A stretch of 64,000 nucleotides of DNA, from positions 45,912 to 109,911 of the forward strand of contig DATGDH010000133.1 in assembly GCA_035310985.1 (NCBI GenBank), in the 5' to 3' direction. Every line of letters begins with the position of its first letter. Within the stretch, counting starts at the first letter, position 1. The notes beneath the pieces were generated by a model. It was not told the origin of the DNA. It made no database searches and saw nothing but the letters and a program-made list of their open reading frames with translations. The position numbers and the translations under genes are program-made. The DNA is from DAHVFK01 sp035310985. Lineage in GTDB: Bacteria; Pseudomonadota; Gammaproteobacteria; Burkholderiales; SG8-39. Positions 45,013 through 54,900 of this stretch are shown here, in pieces.

Positions 45013-47143
45013 CGTCACGACGCTCGACGAGACCCGCTTCGCCTACCTGAAGCCGGCGGACGTCGCCCGCCTGGCCGACGCCTACCGCTTCTCGGAGGCG
45101 GCGCATGCGGGGCAGAAGCGCCAGTCGGGCGACCCCTACATCTCGCATCCGCTCGCGGTCGCCGACATCCTCGCGAGCTGGCGCCTGGACGGCCAGACGC
45201 TGATGGCCGCCCTGCTGCACGACACGCTGGAAGACGCCTCGGTCACCAAGACCGAGATCGCCGAGACTTTCGGCAAGCCGGTCGCCGAGCTGGTCGACGG
45301 CGTGTCCAAGCTAGACAAGATCGAGTTCCAGACCGCGCAGGACGCGCAGGCTGAGAACTTTCGCAAGATGCTGCTGGCGATGGCGCGCGACGTGCGCGTC
45401 ATCCTGATCAAGCTCGCCGACCGGCTGCACAACATGCGCACGCTCGACGCCGTTCCGCCCGCCAAGCGCCGGCGCATCGCGCGCGAGACGATGGAAATCT
45501 ACGCGCCGATCGCCAACCGCCTCGGGCTGAACGCGCTCTACCACGAGCTGCAGGAGCTCGCCTTCGCCCACCTGTACCCGCTGCGCTACAAGGTGCTCGC
45601 GCGCGCCACCCGCGCCGCGCGCGGGAACCGGCGCGAGGTGATCGGCAAGACTGAAGCCGCGCTCAAAGCGAGGCTCGCCGAAGCGGGCATCCGCGCGGCC
45701 GTCACCGGACGTGAGAAGCACCTTTATTCGGTCTACAAGAAGATGGTCGAGAAGCACCTCTCGTTCTCGGAGGTGCACGACATCTACGGCTTTCGCGTGA
45801 TCGTCGGCGAGGTGCGCGACTGCTACCTCGCGCTCGGCGCGCTGCACGGCCTGTACAAACCGGTGCCGGGCAAGTTCAAGGACTACGTCGCCATCCCCAA
45901 GGCGAACGGCTACCAGGCGCTGCACACCACGCTGATCGATCCCTACGGTCTGCCGGTCGAGGTCCAGATCCGCACCGAGCACATGCATCACGTGGCCGAA
46001 TCCGGGGTCGCCTCGCACTGGATGTACAAGGACGAAGAGAGCCAGCTGTCCGACCTGCAGCGCCAGACCCACCTGTGGCTGCAGTCGCTCCTGGAGATTC
46101 AGAACCAGTCGGGCGATTCGGCCGAGTTCCTGGAGAACGTAAAGGTCGACCTGTTCCCCGACCAGGTATACGTGTTCACCCCGAAGGGCAAGATCATGTC
46201 GCTGCCGCGCGGCGCGACGGCAGTGGACTTCGCCTACGCGGTGCACACCGACATCGGCAACCGCTGCGTGGCGGCGAAAGTGAACGGCGAGCTGGTGCCG
46301 CTGCGCAGCGAGCTGAAGAACGGCGACCGCGTCGAGATCATCACCGCGAGCCACGCCAAGCCAAATCCCGCGTGGCTGCAGTACGTGCGCACCGGCAAGG
46401 CGCGCTCCAACATCCGGCACTTTCTCAAGACCATGCGCTACGAAGAGTCGGCGAGCCTCGGCGAGCGGCTGCTCGAGCAGTCGCTCAAGGCGCTCGGAAC
46501 CGACCTCGCAGAGATCGACGAGGCGAGCTGGGAGCGCGTGATCCGCGACACCGTCGGCAACACCCGGCAGGAGCTGCTCGCAGACATCGGCCTGGGCAAG
46601 CAGCTGCCGGCGGTGATCGCGCGGCGACTGCTGCTGCACGCCGGCTCGGTGCGCGAGGACGCCAAAGCCGCCGCAATGTCCGGTGCGGTCATGATCCGCG
46701 GCACCGAGGGCATGGCGGTGCAGCTCGCCTCGTGCTGCCGCCCGATTCCTGGCGACGCCATCGTGGGCTCGATCAAGAAGGGCCAGGGGCTGATCGTGCA
46801 CGCGGCCGACTGTGCACTGATCGCGCGCTCGCGCCGCAACGAGCCGGAGCAGTGGATCGACGTCGAGTGGGACCCCGCGGCGACGCGGCTGTTCCTCACC
46901 ACGATCAAAGTCATGGTCGCCAATCAGCGCGGCGTGCTAGCCAAGGTCGCCTCCGAGATCGCCGACGCGGGCTCGAACATCGATTCGATAAGCATGGAGG
47001 AGGAACGCTCGGTGTACGCCAACATGCTTTTCGTGCTCGAGGTCGCGAACCGCCAGCACTTGGCGCGGCTGATGCGTGCGCTCAGGCGGCTTCCAGACGT
47101 GAAGAAGATCTCGCGCGTGCGCGAGGAGCGCGGTGCCGCCTAG
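45005..47143 (+). CDS. spoT: Bifunctional (p)ppGpp synthetase/hydrolase SpoT (Rel/Spo family)
   Basis: 712 residues. The N-terminal hydrolase HD domain has LHDTLEDAS (near residue 72) and IKLADRLHNMRTL, the synthetase domain has DIYGFRVIV and GYQALHTTL with QIRTEHMHHVAESG, followed by a TGS domain (VFTPKGKIMSLPRGAT near 395) and a C-terminal ACT domain (VLAKVASEIADAGSNIDS near 648). An intact HD motif separates it from monofunctional RelA. It sets (p)ppGpp levels in starvation. Its start codon lies inside a perfect hairpin, and its stop interleaves with the next gene in a CTAG. Confidence 0.95.
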   Translation: MAAVTTLDETRFAYLKPADVARLADAYRFSEAAHAGQKRQSGDPYISHPLAVADILASWRLDGQTLMAALLHDTLEDASVTKTEIAETFGKPVAELVDGVSKLDKIEFQTAQDAQAENFRKMLLAMARDVRVILIKLADRLHNMRTLDAVPPAKRRRIARETMEIYAPIANRLGLNALYHELQELAFAHLYPLRYKVLARATRAARGNRREVIGKTEAALKARLAEAGIRAAVTGREKHLYSVYKKMVEKHLSFSEVHDIYGFRVIVGEVRDCYLALGALHGLYKPVPGKFKDYVAIPKANGYQALHTTLIDPYGLPVEVQIRTEHMHHVAESGVASHWMYKDEESQLSDLQRQTHLWLQSLLEIQNQSGDSAEFLENVKVDLFPDQVYVFTPKGKIMSLPRGATAVDFAYAVHTDIGNRCVAAKVNGELVPLRSELKNGDRVEIITASHAKPNPAWLQYVRTGKARSNIRHFLKTMRYEESASLGERLLEQSLKALGTDLAEIDEASWERVIRDTVGNTRQELLADIGLGKQLPAVIARRLLLHAGSVREDAKAAAMSGAVMIRGTEGMAVQLASCCRPIPGDAIVGSIKKGQGLIVHAADCALIARSRRNEPEQWIDVEWDPAATRLFLTTIKVMVANQRGVLAKVASEIADAGSNIDSISMEEERSVYANMLFVLEVANRQHLARLMRALRRLPDVKKISRVREERGAA

Positions 47144-48612
47144 ATGCGCCTCGCCACGCTGCGGAAATGATGTCCGAGGATCGATAGCTCGATCGCCGCG
47201 CGGAACTTGCGCGGCCGGGCGAGCAGGGTCGACCAGAACAGGCCCCAGAACTGCAGCCGGCCCGCATTGCGCATCCCCAGTACCCAAAGCGATTTCAGGA
47301 ACGCACTCAGATCCGAAGGTGAAAGGCGCGACCCGGGTCCGCGCGGCTGGTAGGTGGACAGGAAGGTGCGGATGCGCCGGTAGTAGTTCGCCGGCTCGTA
47401 GAGCCGCCGCATCAGCTCGCGGTAGCCCGAGATGAGGAACTCGCGGTCCAGCCGCGTGACGAAGTTGATCGCCGCGCCGGTGTTGTTGCCGCGGCTCTCG
47501 GCGAGAATGCGCCCCTCGCGCGCCAGGCGCTTGTAGAGCGCGGTCTCGGGCAGCGCGCTCAGCAGGCCGACCATCGCGGTCACGACGCCGGTCTGCTGGA
47601 TGAACTCGAACTGGCGGCGGAAGATGTCGCTCGGGTCGTTGTCGAAGCCGATGATGAATCCGCCCATCACCTCCATGCCCGCGCCCTGGATCGTCCGCAC
47701 CGCGGCGGCGAGGTCGCGCTTGCGGTTCTGCCGCTTGCCGCACTCCTCCAGGCTTTCGGCCGCCGGCGTCTCGATGCCGAGGAACACCTTCTTGAAGCCC
47801 GCCTGCACCATCAGCTCGCACAGCTCAGCGTCGTCGGCCAGGTTGACCGAGGCCTCGGTGAGGAACCCCATGCACGGGAAGCTGCGCGCGCGCCACTCGA
47901 CCATCGCGCGCAGCAGCTCGCGCGTGCGCTTACGGTTGCCGATGAAGTTGTCGTCGACAATGAACACCATATCGCGCCAGCCCGCGCGGCGCAGCGCTTC
48001 CAGCTCGCCGATCAGCTGCTCCGGCGTCTTGGTGCGCGGCACCCGGCCGTTCATCACCACGATGTCGCAGAACTCACAGTCGAACGGGCAGCCGCGCGAG
48101 AACTGCACCGGCATCGTGACGTAGTCGCGCAAGCGCACCAGGTCCCAGCGCGGCACGGGCGTCGCGCGCACGTCCGGCCATTGCGCCGCGCGGTACACCG
48201 CGCGCACGCTGCCCGAGCGCATGTCGCGCACGAGCTCTTCGATCAGGCCCTCGGCCTCGCCCAGCACGAAGTGCGGGATTTCAGGGAATTCGCGATGCCC
48301 GGTTGTGAACAGCGGCCCGCCCGCAATGACCGGCTTGCCGAGCGCCGCGGCGCGCGCGGCGACTTCGTGCGCGGAATCCTTGTGCACGATCATGCCGCTC
48401 AACATTACATAGTCGGCCCAGCGCAGGTCAGCGTCCGTGAGCACACGCACGTTCTGGTCCACCAGGCGCTGGTTCCAGTCGCGCGGCAGCATTGCCGCGA
48501 CCGTGAGCAACCCGAGCGGCGGGAAAGCCGAGCGCCGCGCGACGAACCGCAGCACGTGCTGGAAGCTCCAGAACGTTTCGGGGTTGCGCGGATAGACGAG
48601 CAGGATGTTCAT
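47140..48612 (-). CDS. B12-binding radical SAM protein with DUF4070-type C-terminus
   Basis: 490 residues from the ATG at 48612. A cobalamin-binding-like N-terminal domain (MNILLVYPRNPETFWSFQHVL) precedes a radical SAM domain with Cys175, Cys179 and Cys182 in FSRGCPFDCEFC, then DIVVMNGRVPRTKTPEQ and VFIVDDNFIGN. The C-terminal part beyond 340 resembles DUF4070. Related enzymes include hopanoid C-2 methylases; the substrate here is unknown. Tail-to-tail overlap with spoT is exactly four bases. Confidence 0.82.
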   Translation of the reverse strand: MNILLVYPRNPETFWSFQHVLRFVARRSAFPPLGLLTVAAMLPRDWNQRLVDQNVRVLTDADLRWADYVMLSGMIVHKDSAHEVAARAAALGKPVIAGGPLFTTGHREFPEIPHFVLGEAEGLIEELVRDMRSGSVRAVYRAAQWPDVRATPVPRWDLVRLRDYVTMPVQFSRGCPFDCEFCDIVVMNGRVPRTKTPEQLIGELEALRRAGWRDMVFIVDDNFIGNRKRTRELLRAMVEWRARSFPCMGFLTEASVNLADDAELCELMVQAGFKKVFLGIETPAAESLEECGKRQNRKRDLAAAVRTIQGAGMEVMGGFIIGFDNDPSDIFRRQFEFIQQTGVVTAMVGLLSALPETALYKRLAREGRILAESRGNNTGAAINFVTRLDREFLISGYRELMRRLYEPANYYRRIRTFLSTYQPRGPGSRLSPSDLSAFLKSLWVLGMRNAGRLQFWGLFWSTLLARPRKFRAAIELSILGHHFRSVARRI

Positions 48613-48696
48613 CGCCAGCCGGAGCAACTTGCCGCAGGCGCAGCCCGCCCGCAACAGCGGGGTGGCGTAAACTTAATCGTGGTCAAATCCGCGTGC

Positions 48697-50043
<1,347 letters not shown>

Positions 50044-50063
50044 GCCCGCGCATCGGCGCGCGT

Positions 50064-50333
50064 TCAGCGCCGGCGGTATTGCGCTGGCCGGCTCTGCACG
50101 ACCGGTGCGCGCTCGTCCTTGTGACGGAAATTGATACGGCCCTTGGAAATGTCATAGGGGGAGATCTCGAGCGTCACCTTGTCGCCAGCGAGGATCCGGA
50201 TTCGATGCTTGCGCACCTTGCCGGAAGCATACGCCAGCACGACGGCGCCGTTGTCGAGCGTTACCCGGAACTGCGTGTTCGGCAGCACCTCGTTCACCAC
50301 CCCGTCCATCTCTACCAGCGCTTCCTTTGTCAT
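50064..50333 (-). CDS. infA: Translation initiation factor IF-1 paralogue
   Basis: 89 residues: MTKEALVEMDGVVNEVLPN, RVTLDNGAVVLAYASGKVRKHRIRIL and YDISKGRINFRHKDE are the IF-1 OB-fold signature. A 16-residue basic tail (APVVQSRPAQYRRR) extends beyond the usual 72-residue length; betaproteobacteria have such a second infA copy. The ribosome site is GGGG seven bases before the ATG, immediately after an intrinsic terminator. Confidence 0.92.
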   Translation of the reverse strand: MTKEALVEMDGVVNEVLPNTQFRVTLDNGAVVLAYASGKVRKHRIRILAGDKVTLEISPYDISKGRINFRHKDERAPVVQSRPAQYRRR

Positions 50334-50344
50334 TCCTGATCCCC

Positions 50345-50376
50345 AAAATAAAAAGCCCCGGCTCGCGCCAGGGCTT
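50345..50376 (-). terminator. Intrinsic terminator in the infA leader (possible attenuator)
   Basis: On the minus strand AAGCCCTGGC pairs with GCCGGGGCTT (one U-G wobble, GCGA loop) and is followed by TTTTTATTTT. It stops 12 bases before the infA ATG and no other minus-strand gene ends upstream, so transcription of infA must read through it or start after it. A -10-like TAGAAT at 50399-50404 (minus strand) could start a leader of about 60 bases. Confidence 0.7.
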
Positions 50377-50474
50377 CGATTTCACAGCGGATGGTTCCAT
50401 TCTACTACGGATTGCCACTCGCTCTGGACAGCGCCCGCAGCGCAGGTCACGATGTGCCGACGGGACGGTTCGTC

Positions 50475-50768
50475 ATGGGCGCATGCTGGCGTGCGGCGGC
50501 GAATTGGGGAGGAGCGGGCGCGCTGCTCGCTCTCGCGCTTGTGCTCAGTCCTTACGGTTCGTCGGCTGCTCCGCCCTCCCACGCGCGGGTCTTTGACCGC
50601 GCCGAGTTCCTGCTGAGCGACACATACACACCGCCCGGCGACGCGGACGACGGCTATGTCGAGGTGGGCAGCTTCGGGCCGCTAAGCGTCACGATCGGCG
50701 GCGATCTCTCGCTCACCGGCGGCAGCGGGCAGTACGCCTGGGCGAGGATCCTGCGAGCGCGGCCGTAG
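50475..50768 (+). CDS. Candidate small exported protein
   Basis: 97 residues from the ATG at 50475 with a hydrophobic signal-peptide-like N-terminus (AGALLALALVLSPYGSSAA). The mature part of about 60 residues is acidic and ends in a Gly/Ser-rich stretch (SLTGGSGQYAWARI). No family was recognised. It is the only open frame in this 480-base stretch that looks protein-like; codon bias and homology were not tested. Confidence 0.35.
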   Translation: MGACWRAAANWGGAGALLALALVLSPYGSSAAPPSHARVFDRAEFLLSDTYTPPGDADDGYVEVGSFGPLSVTIGGDLSLTGGSGQYAWARILRARP

Positions 50769-50814
50769 CCGGCGCCATGCCACTGGCAGGCGACGGCGCG
50801 ACGTGGCCGGTCGC

Positions 50815-51402
50815 TCAGGGGATGACGCGGCTCGCGGCCGCGTTGCCGAAGCCCTGCAGCGGGCCGAGAGGATTGAGTTCATCCTCGTTAGAATGGATCG
50901 CCGGCTGCCCGCCGGTCAGCTTGTAGATGACCGTGCCATTCTTGATCAGGAGCACGCCGTTGAAGCTCCAGCCGGCGACGTCGGTCCTGCGCCGGAAGCT
51001 GAAGAAGTCGAGCAGGAAGCTGCCGTAACGCTTGCGCTTCTGGAACGACTGGTTGACCTCGTAGCCCTGGCACTCGGTCTTCGCCTCGATGCACTCCTTC
51101 ACGCCCGCATCGAGATCGGCCGGGTTGATCGACGGGCTCGGGAGAAAGCGACGCAGCACATCCGAGTAGTTGAGTATCGTGATGTTCGGGTTGTCGCGCG
51201 GATCGAGCTTCAGCTCCTTGAGTTCCTGCACGGTCGTCTCGTGCGGAACGATCTTGTCGAAGGTTTCCTGCGCTTCCTCGTAGTCCTTCCAGGGGCTGTA
51301 GGTACGCGATTCCGATTTCGGCAGGAGGTCGCTGCAGGCGGAAATCGCCAGGCACGCGACAGTCGCCGACGTCAGCAACGCAACTCGTTTCGAATATCTC
51401 AT
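50815..51402 (-). CDS. Outer-membrane-type lipoprotein of unknown function
   Basis: 195 residues. A lipoprotein signal ends in the lipobox CLAISAC (Cys23). The mature part begins with SDLLPKSESRTYSPWKDYEEAQETFDKI, then LKELKLDPRDNPNITILNYSDVLRRFL, a regular small domain, and two Cys (ECIEAKTECQG) that may form a disulfide. No known family name could be given from memory. It is on its own transcription unit downstream of the SRPBCC gene terminator. Confidence 0.72.
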   Translation of the reverse strand: MRYSKRVALLTSATVACLAISACSDLLPKSESRTYSPWKDYEEAQETFDKIVPHETTVQELKELKLDPRDNPNITILNYSDVLRRFLPSPSINPADLDAGVKECIEAKTECQGYEVNQSFQKRKRYGSFLLDFFSFRRRTDVAGWSFNGVLLIKNGTVIYKLTGGQPAIHSNEDELNPLGPLQGFGNAAASRVIP

Positions 51403-51483
51403 CTTCCCGCTTTCTGCATCGGTCTTCTCGTAGGATACGGGCGACCCGGTCGGCGCGATTGCGTCAGATCAAGTCCGGTATGT

Positions 51484-51504
51484 CAAAAACGGCCGTCACC
51501 GGCC
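51484..51504 (-). terminator. Terminator overlapping the SRPBCC stop codon
   Basis: On the minus strand GGCCG-GTGA-CGGCC is followed by GTTTTT; the stop TGA of the SRPBCC gene is in the loop. The stem is short (five G-C rich pairs), so termination strength is uncertain. Confidence 0.5.
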
Positions 51505-52092
51505 TTGCGCCGGGGACTTCTGCCCGGCCAGCTGCTCGAGCGCGCGCAAGCTGGACTCGAGCTGCTCGCGCAGCGTGCGCTTGATCGCCCAGGGCCCGAT
51601 CAGGGGAGGAATCCAGAAGCTCGCCACGCGCGTGGATTCGTAGTGTAGCCGAGTGCGACCGCCTTCCGCGGTGAGGCGCCAAATGCTCGATCCGCTCTCG
51701 AAATCGCCCTCGTTGGGCACGATGCGCGCCACGATGGTGCGCGAATCCGGCTGGGTCACGTCCTCCACCGTGACGACCTTCCTGCAGAAGAACCACACGC
51801 ATGATTTGAGCACGCTGCGCACGCGCGCGCCGCGCCCGTCCGGCGCGGCCGCGACGCTCATCGAGACGATGGCTGGATTCATTCTGCCGAAGCGCGCGTA
51901 GTCCGAGAGCACCTCGAACACCCGGTGCTCGGGCGCATTGACCCTGGCGTCGAACGCGAGCCGCAGGCCCGCGTCGCCCTTCGACACCGTGACGTCGTCC
52001 AGCTGCGCGGCCCACGCAGTGCCGGCGCCAAGCGATGCGAGGAGCGCCGCCGCGTAAGCCGCCGCAAGCGACCTCGCCGACGTGCCTGTCAT
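51496..52092 (-). CDS. Exported SRPBCC (START-like) family protein
   Basis: 198 residues, signal peptide ending near AWA (residue 28). The SRPBCC pattern is visible: FDARVNAPEHRVFEVLSDYARFGRMNPAIVSMSV near 47, RTRLHYESTRVASFWIPPLIGPWAIKRTLREQLES near the C-terminus, the latter typical of membrane-associated coenzyme Q-binding-like proteins. The ligand is unknown. The ATG overlaps the stop of the YceI lipoprotein gene (ATGA). Confidence 0.7.
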   Translation of the reverse strand: MTGTSARSLAAAYAAALLASLGAGTAWAAQLDDVTVSKGDAGLRLAFDARVNAPEHRVFEVLSDYARFGRMNPAIVSMSVAAAPDGRGARVRSVLKSCVWFFCRKVVTVEDVTQPDSRTIVARIVPNEGDFESGSSIWRLTAEGGRTRLHYESTRVASFWIPPLIGPWAIKRTLREQLESSLRALEQLAGQKSPAQGR

Positions 52093-52823
52093 GGTGCACG
52101 GTTAACGCGGCGCGTCGCGAGGCGGATGCGAACCCGCACCTCGTCGGCCACCCGCAGGCCGCCGCCCAGCGCGGCATACGGCTCGATGCCGAAATCCGAC
52201 TGCCGGAAAGTGAAACTTGCGATGACGGCGAGCCGGTCGCCGTGCTCGACCACGGCCGCCGGAAAGCGCAGCTCGCGCGTCGCGCCGCGCAGCGTCACAC
52301 GCGCGACGACCGAGGGGTTCCAGCGCGGCCCGGAGAGCGCGACCGATTCCACCCGGATGACCGGGTAGCGCTGCGCATCGAGCACTTCGCTGCCCAGCAT
52401 GTGCTCGCGCGTGCCTTGGCGCGCCTCGTCCGACACCTCGGCGGCGAACTCCTTGCCTTCCTCGGCGCGCGCCTCGACCGGATCCACCGAAAGCGATTCG
52501 ACCGGTATTTCCAGCAGGAAGCCGCTCTCCTCGGCCGTGCGGCCGGCCCAGATCTCACCCTGTACCGGCCCCGCGATGACGTGATTGTGACCGAAGCGCG
52601 CGAGCGGCCCCGCGCGATAGACGAGCAGGCGGATCTCCGACCCTGAGCTTTCCACCGCATAGCGTTGCGCCCCCACGGGAAGGTGCGCTTCGGCACGCGC
52701 GCCGGGGGCCGGCGCCGCGGTATGCTCCGCGGGCGGGGCGAGCTGACACGCGGCGAGCGCAAGCAGCGGGAATAGCGCGCTGCGCCGCAGTGTCTTACCT
52801 ATGAGGCCGCCGCAAGCTGTCAC
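52089..52823 (-). CDS. YceI-like lipoprotein
   Basis: About 244 residues from the GTG at 52823. An N-terminal lipoprotein signal ends in LLALAAC (Cys25 region). The YceI lipocalin-like barrel follows: GHNHVIAGPVQGEI near 90, EESGFLLEIPVESLSVDP, VLDAQRYPVIRVESVAL and FTFRQSDFGIEPY, with the barrel opening to a His-containing entry. YceI proteins bind isoprenoid or quinone-like lipids. It is divergent from a cytochrome b561-YceI pair (12 bases apart). Confidence 0.72.
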   Translation of the reverse strand: MTACGGLIGKTLRRSALFPLLALAACQLAPPAEHTAAPAPGARAEAHLPVGAQRYAVESSGSEIRLLVYRAGPLARFGHNHVIAGPVQGEIWAGRTAEESGFLLEIPVESLSVDPVEARAEEGKEFAAEVSDEARQGTREHMLGSEVLDAQRYPVIRVESVALSGPRWNPSVVARVTLRGATRELRFPAAVVEHGDRLAVIASFTFRQSDFGIEPYAALGGGLRVADEVRVRIRLATRRVNRAP

Positions 52824-52835
52824 GAAGCCTTCCCA

Positions 52836-53396
52836 ATGATGAACTGGCGAAACTCGGAACACTCCTACGGCATGGTAGCGCAAGCGCTGCATTGGCTGGT
52901 CGCTGCGCTCGTGTTTGTACAGCTCGCCCTCGGACTGTACGCGGCCAGCCTTCCGCTCGGCATCGCGCGCCTCGAATGGCTGTCGCGCCACAAGTCGCTC
53001 GGCCTCGCCGTGCTCGCGCTCGCGCTGGTGAGGCTCGCCTGGCGCCTTGTCTCTCCGCCGCCCGCACTTCCGGCGTCGATGTCGCGCGCCGAGCGTTTCG
53101 CGGCCAGCGCGACGCACCGCCTGCTCTACGCGCTGCTGATCGTCGCGCCGCTCGCCGGCTGGCTGTACGCTTCGGCAGCGGGCCTGTCGGTCAATTGGTT
53201 CGGTCTGTGGCTAGTGCCAGACCTCGTTCCGAAGGACGCGCATTGGGCGGCACCATTCAAGCTCCTGCACAAGCTTTCAGTTCTGCTGCTCGCCTTGTTG
53301 CTTGCCGGGCACATCGGCGCGGCGCTGCGCCACGCGCTCGTGCGGCGCGACGGCATCGTGCGCCGCATGCTGCCATGGGGAGGCCCGCAGTCGTGA
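52836..53396 (+). CDS. Cytochrome b561
   Basis: 186 residues with four transmembrane helices. Likely heme-ligand His residues lie in AQALHWLVAALV (helix 1), SRHKSLG (helix 2) and LLHKLSVLLL plus LLAGHIGAALRHA (helix 4). It passes electrons between quinol and other carriers in the inner membrane. The following YceI gene starts at its stop, an arrangement also seen in E. coli cybB-yceI relatives. Confidence 0.88.
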   Translation: MMNWRNSEHSYGMVAQALHWLVAALVFVQLALGLYAASLPLGIARLEWLSRHKSLGLAVLALALVRLAWRLVSPPPALPASMSRAERFAASATHRLLYALLIVAPLAGWLYASAAGLSVNWFGLWLVPDLVPKDAHWAAPFKLLHKLSVLLLALLLAGHIGAALRHALVRRDGIVRRMLPWGGPQS

Positions 53397-53941
53397 TGCC
53401 CAGAACCCTGCTCGCCGTGCTGCTTGCGGCAGCCTGGTCGCCCGCCTATTCCGAGTGCCGCGCAGTGGACGCCGCACGAGGGCAAGTCTCGTTCGAGCTT
53501 GAGCAGGCCGGCGCGCCGTTTCGCGGCTCGTTCAGGCGCTTCGGCGGCGAGATCTGCCTCGCGGGCGAGCGCGTGACGAAGATCGATGTCTGGCTCGACC
53601 CGGCGACGGTCGACGCGGGCCTGCCGGAGATCGACGCGGCGCTCAAGGGCGGCGACTTCTTCGCCGTCGACCGTTACCCGCGCGCGACCTATTCCAGCGA
53701 CTCCGTCTCGGCAAAGTCCGGGCAACAGGCCGCCGAGGGCACCCTTACGATCAAGGGGAAGAGCCGTGCGCTCGAGGTCCCGTTCAGCCTGCAACAGCAG
53801 GGCGGCAACGTGGTCCTATCGGGCACGCTCACCGTGAACCGCCTCGACTACGGCATCGGCACGGGCGACTGGTCGAACACCAAATGGCTGGGAGCCGAGG
53901 TCAGGGTGACCTTCAGCGCCCCGCTCGCTCAGGCTCACTAA
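53396..53941 (+). CDS. YceI family periplasmic protein
   Basis: 181 residues with a signal peptide (LLAVLLAAAWSPAYS). The YceI barrel pattern is present: VDAARGQVSFELEQAGAPFRGSFRRF, VWLDPATVDAGLPEIDAALKG, FFAVDRYPRATYSSDSV, LTIKGKSRALEVPFSL and LDYGIGTGDW. It binds polyprenoid or fatty-acid-like lipids. GTG at 53393 is the alternative start overlapping the cytochrome stop. Its stop interleaves with the LysR gene stop. Confidence 0.85.
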   Translation: MPRTLLAVLLAAAWSPAYSECRAVDAARGQVSFELEQAGAPFRGSFRRFGGEICLAGERVTKIDVWLDPATVDAGLPEIDAALKGGDFFAVDRYPRATYSSDSVSAKSGQQAAEGTLTIKGKSRALEVPFSLQQQGGNVVLSGTLTVNRLDYGIGTGDWSNTKWLGAEVRVTFSAPLAQAH

Positions 53942-54849
53942 CCCTCTTCCCACGAAGGGGTGGGCGCGAACCGCTCCACGAGAAAATCGATCAGCGCGCG
54001 CACGCGCGACGCGAGCGTGCGGTTGGGCAGGTAGACCAGGTAGATCCCGCTCTCCGGCACGACGTGATACTGGCGCAGCAGCGCCACCAGTCGCCCCTGC
54101 CGCAAGTCCTCCGCCGCCATGTAGAGCGGCAGGACGCCGATTCCCAGCCCGGCGGCAACGGCCGCGCGCACCGCATCCATGTCGTCGGTCTCCAGCGCAC
54201 CGCTGACCTGCACCTGGGCTTTCCGCCTGCCGCGGGCGAGCGTCCAGCGCCCTTTCGGCGCGAGCGGCGGAAACATCACGCAGTCGTGCTTGCTCAGGTC
54301 TTCGACGCGGCGCGGCGTTCCGCGCCGCTCGAGATAGGCGGGCGAGGCGCACAGCACGGACCGGTTGCCGGCGAGCTTGCGCGCCACCAGATCCGGTGAC
54401 GGAGCGAAGGACACCCGGATGCCGAGGTCGAATCGCTCGTCGCCCAGGTCGAGCGCGCGGTTGCTGCAGGCGAGCTCGACCCGGATCTTCGGATACTTCT
54501 GATGGAACTCGGCGAGCGCAGGCAGCACGTGCCGTACCGCGAAGGGCTGCACGGACGTCACCCTCACCAGGCCGGCCGGCTCGATTTGCGTGCGCGTCAA
54601 GCGCTCCTCGGCGAGCTCGGCTTCCTGCACCACCCGGGCACAGTGCTCGTAGAACACGGCGCCGGCTTCGGTGAGACTCAACTTGCGTGTCGAGCGGTTC
54701 AGCAGCTTCACCGCGAGCGCGCGCTCGAGCGCGCTCACGTGCCGGCTCGCCAGCGACTTCGACATGCCGAGCTTGTCAGCGGCCGCGGAGAAGCTCTTCG
54801 CTTCCACCACCTGCGCGAATACGCGCATGCCGTTCAGCCTGTCCTTCAT
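53938..54849 (-). CDS. LysR-type transcriptional regulator
   Basis: 303 residues from the ATG at 54849. The N-terminal helix-turn-helix is FAQVVEAKSFSAAADKLGMSKSLASRHVSALERAL, and the C-terminal effector domain is typical of LTTRs (VRVTSVQPFAVRHVLP, GIGVLPLYMAAEDL). It is divergent from a cupin gene and the gap contains two dyads of the T-N11-A type, so it probably controls the cupin-dioxygenase genes. The effector is unknown. Confidence 0.9.
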   Translation of the reverse strand: MKDRLNGMRVFAQVVEAKSFSAAADKLGMSKSLASRHVSALERALAVKLLNRSTRKLSLTEAGAVFYEHCARVVQEAELAEERLTRTQIEPAGLVRVTSVQPFAVRHVLPALAEFHQKYPKIRVELACSNRALDLGDERFDLGIRVSFAPSPDLVARKLAGNRSVLCASPAYLERRGTPRRVEDLSKHDCVMFPPLAPKGRWTLARGRRKAQVQVSGALETDDMDAVRAAVAAGLGIGVLPLYMAAEDLRQGRLVALLRQYHVVPESGIYLVYLPNRTLASRVRALIDFLVERFAPTPSWEEG

Positions 54850-54860
54850 TAGTCTCTTTC

Positions 54861-54879
54861 CTGCAACAATGGGTTGCAG
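54861..54879. promoter_or_regulatory. LysR-type operator dyad, site 1
   Basis: CTGCAAC and GTTGCAG form a perfect seven-base inverted repeat around a five-base spacer, inside the divergent LysR-cupin gap. The pattern fits a T-N11-A LysR box (TGCAAC...GTTGCA). Confidence 0.6.
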
Positions 54880-54900
54880 TAAACACGATTTATTCGATCC

